From Abditibacteriaceae bacterium (GTDB lineage Bacteria > Armatimonadota > Abditibacteriia > Abditibacteriales > Abditibacteriaceae): a stretch of DNA of 64,000 nucleotides. Of the stretch, positions 60,918-64,000 are shown in pieces (position 1 is the stretch's first letter; each line of letters opens with the position of its first letter). Below the pieces are notes generated by a model that saw only the letters and a list, made by a program, of their open reading frames with translations, did no database searches and was not told where the DNA came from. The DNA lies in the NCBI GenBank assembly GCA_019239895.1, contig JAFAZH010000025.1, forward strand, positions 1 through 64,000. The letters are read 5' to 3'. The position numbers and the translations under genes are program-made.

Positions 60918-61706
60918 ATGAAATTAGGCCATAATTGGAACATGGATTCTGCTCCACATGACACATTGATTCAGTTTCGTGAGGTATCTTATACCCCACC
61001 GGGTGGCGTAGCCCCGATTTTAGAAACCCTTAGCATTGAAATACAACAGGGAGCGACCCTGGCGTTGTTGGGGGAATCTGGTAGTGGCAAAACAACCACC
61101 TTGCGGCTCATTAATAGCTTGCTGTTGCCAACACGAGGCGAAGTCATGGTGGATGGCAAATCCACTCAAGCCTGGAACGCCATGCAGTTGCGGCGTAAGG
61201 TGGGTTATGTCATTCAAGAGGGTGGCCTATTTCCGCACTTAACCGCTTCTCAGAATGTGTTGCTCATGGCTCGGCATTTAGCACGTCCGGCAGATGCGAT
61301 GCAGAGGCGTTTAGAGGAGCTTTGCGACCTCACACACTTTCCTCCCGATGCTCTCAATCGTTACCCTTCTGAGCTTTCTGGAGGACAGCGGCAGCGTGTC
61401 GGCTTAATGCGTGCCCTGATGCTTGACCCGGATATTCTCTTGCTCGATGAACCTTTAGCCGCTCTCGACCCAATGGTGCGTGCTTCGCTGCAAACTGACC
61501 TCAAAGAAATCTTTCAACGCCTGCATAAAACAGTGGTGCTGGTCACGCACGATATGGCCGAAGCCGGTTATTTAGCCGATAGAATCGTACTGTTGCGCAA
61601 CGGCAAAATGGTGCAACAGGGCACCTTGGAGGAACTACGGGAGCAGCCCGCTGATCCTTTTGTTTCCGCCTTTATCTCGGCACAAAGGAGCTTGGTGCAA
61701 CTGTGA
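60918..61706 (+). CDS. Glycine betaine/osmolyte ABC transporter ATP-binding protein (OpuCA-like)
   Basis: 262 residues if started at ATG 60918; ATG 60942 (MDSAPH) is equally possible since neither has a strong ribosome site. Walker A GESGSGKTT, Q-loop VIQEGGLFPHLT, signature LSGGQRQRVGLMRAL, Walker B LLLDEPLAALDP and H-loop VTHDMAEAG. It has no C-terminal CBS pair, so it lacks the ionic-strength sensor of OpuA-type ATPases. Its stop overlaps the next gene's GTG (GTGA); AAAGGAG for that gene lies within this one. Confidence 0.92.
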   Translation: MKLGHNWNMDSAPHDTLIQFREVSYTPPGGVAPILETLSIEIQQGATLALLGESGSGKTTTLRLINSLLLPTRGEVMVDGKSTQAWNAMQLRRKVGYVIQEGGLFPHLTASQNVLLMARHLARPADAMQRRLEELCDLTHFPPDALNRYPSELSGGQRQRVGLMRALMLDPDILLLDEPLAALDPMVRASLQTDLKEIFQRLHKTVVLVTHDMAEAGYLADRIVLLRNGKMVQQGTLEELREQPADPFVSAFISAQRSLVQL

Positions 61707-63433
61707 ACAGCCCTCACCCCCGGCCCCTCTCCCAATGCTGGGAGAGGGGAGGTTACACGAATACGCTGCTCTGCGGGTCAACAATTCTCCCTGCCATAAC
61801 GCCATCCTCACGAGAGCGCAGTCCTTTCAGGAGCAAGGCTAAGTTTGCACTCCCCTCTCCCAGCATTGGGAGAGGGGCCGGGGGTGAGGGCTGCTATCCT
61901 CATCCCTTCCTCAAATACCTACCTTTGTCAGGGAACTGGGGGTGGGTGAGGGCCAAACTGGCTCTCCTTATCTTGTTATTCACTCCACAACTAACCCACG
62001 CGGCTTCTGTTATTGTCGGTTCTAAACGTTTTACCGAATCTTACGTGTTAGGCGAGATTGCTAAGAAGGTCTTGGCGGATGCAGGTTTACAGGCGGAGCA
62101 TCGGCAGGGGATGGGCAATACGGGTATTGTATGGGGTGCGTTAAAAAGTGGGGCGATTAATATGTATCCCGAATATACCGGCACTGTTGGCGAAGAGATT
62201 CTCAAGCGTAAAGGCCAGACGCCGGAACAGATGCGCACGGCGTTAGCTCAATACAAAGTTGGCATGACCGGAGAGCTTGGCTTTAACAACACCTATGCTG
62301 TTTGTATGCGCCGCGACAAAGCGGAAAAGCTTGGCATTCATAACATCAGCGATTTGCGCAATCATCCTGAATTGCGCGTCGGCATGACGCATGAGTTCCT
62401 CAAACGCAAAGATGGCTGGGAGCCATTGACGGCCCGCTATGGGCTGCACATGCAAAGCGTGAAGGGCATTGATCATGCTCTGGGTTATGCCGCCCTGGTG
62501 AACGACCAGATTGATTTGATAGATGCTTATTCTACTGATGCCGAAATCGCCCGTTATAACCTGGTGGTTTTAGCCGATGATCTCAACTTCTTTCCCCAGT
62601 ATAAAGCCGTTTTCCTCTATCGTTTGGATACCGACCCAAAAGCCATTGCCGCCATTCGTAAACTGGAAGGCACCTTCACCGAAGCAAAGATGGTGCGCCT
62701 CAATGCTGAAGCCGAAAAGACCAAGAATTACACGCTCGCCGCTTCGCTCTATTTTGGCGATGCGGCCCACAAAACGGCGGAGACTGGGGTTAGCGGTGAA
62801 TCCTTTCCCTCGCAATTGGCACGCTGGACAACACGACATCTCACCCTCGTTGGCATCTCGCTTTTGATGGCCATCTTGGTAGGTCTGCCACTGGGCATCG
62901 TGGCCAGTCGCTCCGGCCCGCTGGGTGGTTTTATTTTGGGCACGGTGGGGGTTATTCAAACCATTCCTTCCCTGGCCCTGCTCGCCCTCCTCGTGCCGCT
63001 ACCATTTTTTGGTATCAGCCCCACGACTGCTATCTTTGCGCTTTTTCTTTATAGCCTGTTGCCGATTGTGCGCAATACAGCCACCGGGCTTCAAGAGATA
63101 CCACCACCCCTCCGCGAATCCGCCGCCGCTTTAGGTCTGGAGCCAGGGGCGCAACTCACCAAAATCTTTCTACCAATGGCCGCACGCACCATTCTGGCAG
63201 GTATTAAAACCAGCGCCGTCATTAACGTTGGCACCGCCACGATTGCAGCCCTGATTGGTGCGGGCGGCCTGGGTGAGCCTATCATCAGCGGCTTGAGTCT
63301 CAATGACAACGCCACCATTTTACAGGGCGCGATTCCGGCGGCAATTCTGGCGCTGCTGGTGCAGTCTGGCTTTGATCTGCTTGACCATTTGCTGATCCCC
63401 AGAGGTATGCGGACACCTGCTCCAAGACGTTAG
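61703..63433 (+). CDS. Osmolyte ABC transporter, fused binding protein and permease, repeat-bearing N-terminus
   Basis: 576 residues from the coupled GTG at 61703. Residues ~4-63 are encoded by repeat R2d; the signal peptide comes only at about 82-100 ([19 protein letters not shown]). A GTG at 61946, just before that signal, is an alternative start (495 residues). Mature part: OpuAC-type binding domain ([30 protein letters not shown]; about 100-350), then a permease ([42 protein letters not shown] loop). Imports glycine betaine, choline or similar for osmoprotection. Confidence 0.9.
   Translation: MNSPHPRPLSQCWERGGYTNTLLCGSTILPAITPSSRERSPFRSKAKFALPSPSIGRGAGGEGCYPHPFLKYLPLSGNWGWVRAKLALLILLFTPQLTHAASVIVGSKRFTESYVLGEIAKKVLADAGLQAEHRQGMGNTGIVWGALKSGAINMYPEYTGTVGEEILKRKGQTPEQMRTALAQYKVGMTGELGFNNTYAVCMRRDKAEKLGIHNISDLRNHPELRVGMTHEFLKRKDGWEPLTARYGLHMQSVKGIDHALGYAALVNDQIDLIDAYSTDAEIARYNLVVLADDLNFFPQYKAVFLYRLDTDPKAIAAIRKLEGTFTEAKMVRLNAEAEKTKNYTLAASLYFGDAAHKTAETGVSGESFPSQLARWTTRHLTLVGISLLMAILVGLPLGIVASRSGPLGGFILGTVGVIQTIPSLALLALLVPLPFFGISPTTAIFALFLYSLLPIVRNTATGLQEIPPPLRESAAALGLEPGAQLTKIFLPMAARTILAGIKTSAVINVGTATIAALIGAGGLGEPIISGLSLNDNATILQGAIPAAILALLVQSGFDLLDHLLIPRGMRTPAPRR
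61711..61890. repeat. Palindromic repeat, family R2 (copy d), inside a coding region
   Basis: A perfect 40-bp inverted repeat: CCCTCACCCCCGGCCCCTCT... at 61711-61750 with 61851-61890. The arms match those at 9408 and 13276, but the arm tips read CAATGCTGGG/CCCAGCATTG, a paired change. It lies in frame between the start codon and signal peptide of the transporter gene. Confidence 0.92.
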
Positions 63434-63494
63434 AGGAATAGATATTGCAAAGCAAGGCGTCTCGTTTGACTTATGATTGGAACCTGCCTTAGCA

Positions 63495-64000
63495 ATGGAA
63501 GAAGTAATTACAACCCCGGAGGCGGAAGTTGCCGCCGTTGATGAAGAGGAAGCGCGTTTTGTGCTGCAAATCGTGCAGCCTGCCTTACTGGGCCTGATGG
63601 ATGGCTCTGTCTCAACTTTAGCGCCGCTCTTTGCCACCGCAGGCTTAACCCACAAACCCCACGCAGCCTTTTTCGTTGGCCTGGCCGCGTCTGTGGGCGC
63701 TGGCATCAGTATGGGCCTGGCCGAAGCTCTATCCGATGATGGTCAAGTCACCGGCAGGGGCAACCCGATTCTGCGCGGTGGCATCACGGGCCTGGCTACC
63801 ACTCTCGGCGGAATGCTGCACACCCTACCCTTTCTTATTACAAATCTACGCGCCGCATTGCACCTGGCTTATATCGTGGTCGTCATCGAGTTGCTGGCGA
63901 TTTCTTTCATCCGCTACTATTACATGAAAAGCCCCTTGGCTCAAACTGTGATTCAAGTTATTTTAGGTGGTGGGTTGGTCTTTGGCATTGGTCTCTGGTT
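63495..64000 (+). CDS. VIT1/CCC1-family membrane transporter, truncated by window end
   Basis: At least 168 residues; the frame is open at the right edge. A short acidic N-terminus ([19 protein letters not shown]) is followed by membrane helices typical of VIT1/CCC1 iron or manganese exporters: [19 protein letters not shown] is the family's first helix, with [19 protein letters not shown] next. The N-terminal ferritin-like domain of MbfA-type fusions is absent. Substrate unproven; Fe2+ or Mn2+ export is the family role. The ribosome site is weak. Confidence 0.85.
   Translation, partial: MEEVITTPEAEVAAVDEEEARFVLQIVQPALLGLMDGSVSTLAPLFATAGLTHKPHAAFFVGLAASVGAGISMGLAEALSDDGQVTGRGNPILRGGITGLATTLGGMLHTLPFLITNLRAALHLAYIVVVIELLAISFIRYYYMKSPLAQTVIQVILGGGLVFGIGLW

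Overview
The window is 64 kb of a mid-GC bacterial chromosome carrying mostly full-length genes. It has several Tat-exported oxidoreductases, SUMF1 and parallel beta-helix proteins, agarase-like glycoside hydrolases, DUF5107 and DUF6785 proteins, an ECF sigma factor fused to WD40 repeats, and an archaeal/eukaryotic-type ProRS. This mix is typical of Armatimonadota and, less so, Planctomycetota or related environmental lineages. The assignment is an inference from gene content; no 16S rRNA gene is present. I recognised no rRNA, tRNA, CRISPR array, transposase, integrase or phage gene.

Layout: (1) 0-5.4 kb: MsbA-like ABC exporter, M23 murein hydrolase, S41 (Ctp) protease. (2) 5.5-21 kb: catabolic and housekeeping genes, including two clan GH-A hydrolases, M32 carboxypeptidase, a Tat-exported Gfo/Idh/MocA dehydrogenase, ProRS, ApbE, SUMF1, two methyltransferases and lactate permease. 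(3) 21-36.8 kb: polar amino-acid ABC transporter, D-aminoacylase, MFS, DUF5107-TPR, aldo/keto reductase, beta-helix protein, cold-shock protein, DUF72, DUF6785 membrane protein, esterase. (4) 37-41 kb: ECF-WD40 sigma factor, two HtrA-like proteases without visible export signals, and a LuxR-type regulator with a degenerate receiver. (5) 41.3-51.4 kb: a redox island with an ArsR repressor and its probable operator, two thioredoxins, a CxxT glutaredoxin, two MDR reductases, a cNMP-binding histidine kinase, a response-regulator/thioredoxin-reductase-like fusion, a UBP zinc finger, and EgtB/EgtD for ergothioneine. (6) 51.6-60.7 kb: two Tat-exported aldo/keto reductases, a PoxB-like enzyme, then copper-handling genes (Csp-type four-helix protein, DUF4142, CopZ, metal-binding membrane protein, CopA, CsoR) with a clear CsoR promoter/operator. 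(7) 60.9-64 kb: OpuC-type osmolyte ABC transporter and a VIT1/CCC1-like transporter cut by the window end.

The most striking non-genic feature is a dense set of palindromic repeats. At least six sequence-unrelated families, about 18 copies, form long inverted repeats of roughly 100-215 bp. They fill most larger gaps and often abut stop codons or Shine-Dalgarno sites. In one family the outer arms differ between copies with compensating changes. One element is nested inside another. Two sit in frame inside the 5' ends of genes for exported proteins, between start codon and signal peptide, and a third low-complexity block lies inside egtB.

The best candidates for an under-described system are this repeat landscape with its protein-coding insertions, and the redox signalling set (cNMP-kinase, thiol-less REC/Grx/TrxR-like flavoprotein, UBP finger, thioredoxins, ergothioneine).
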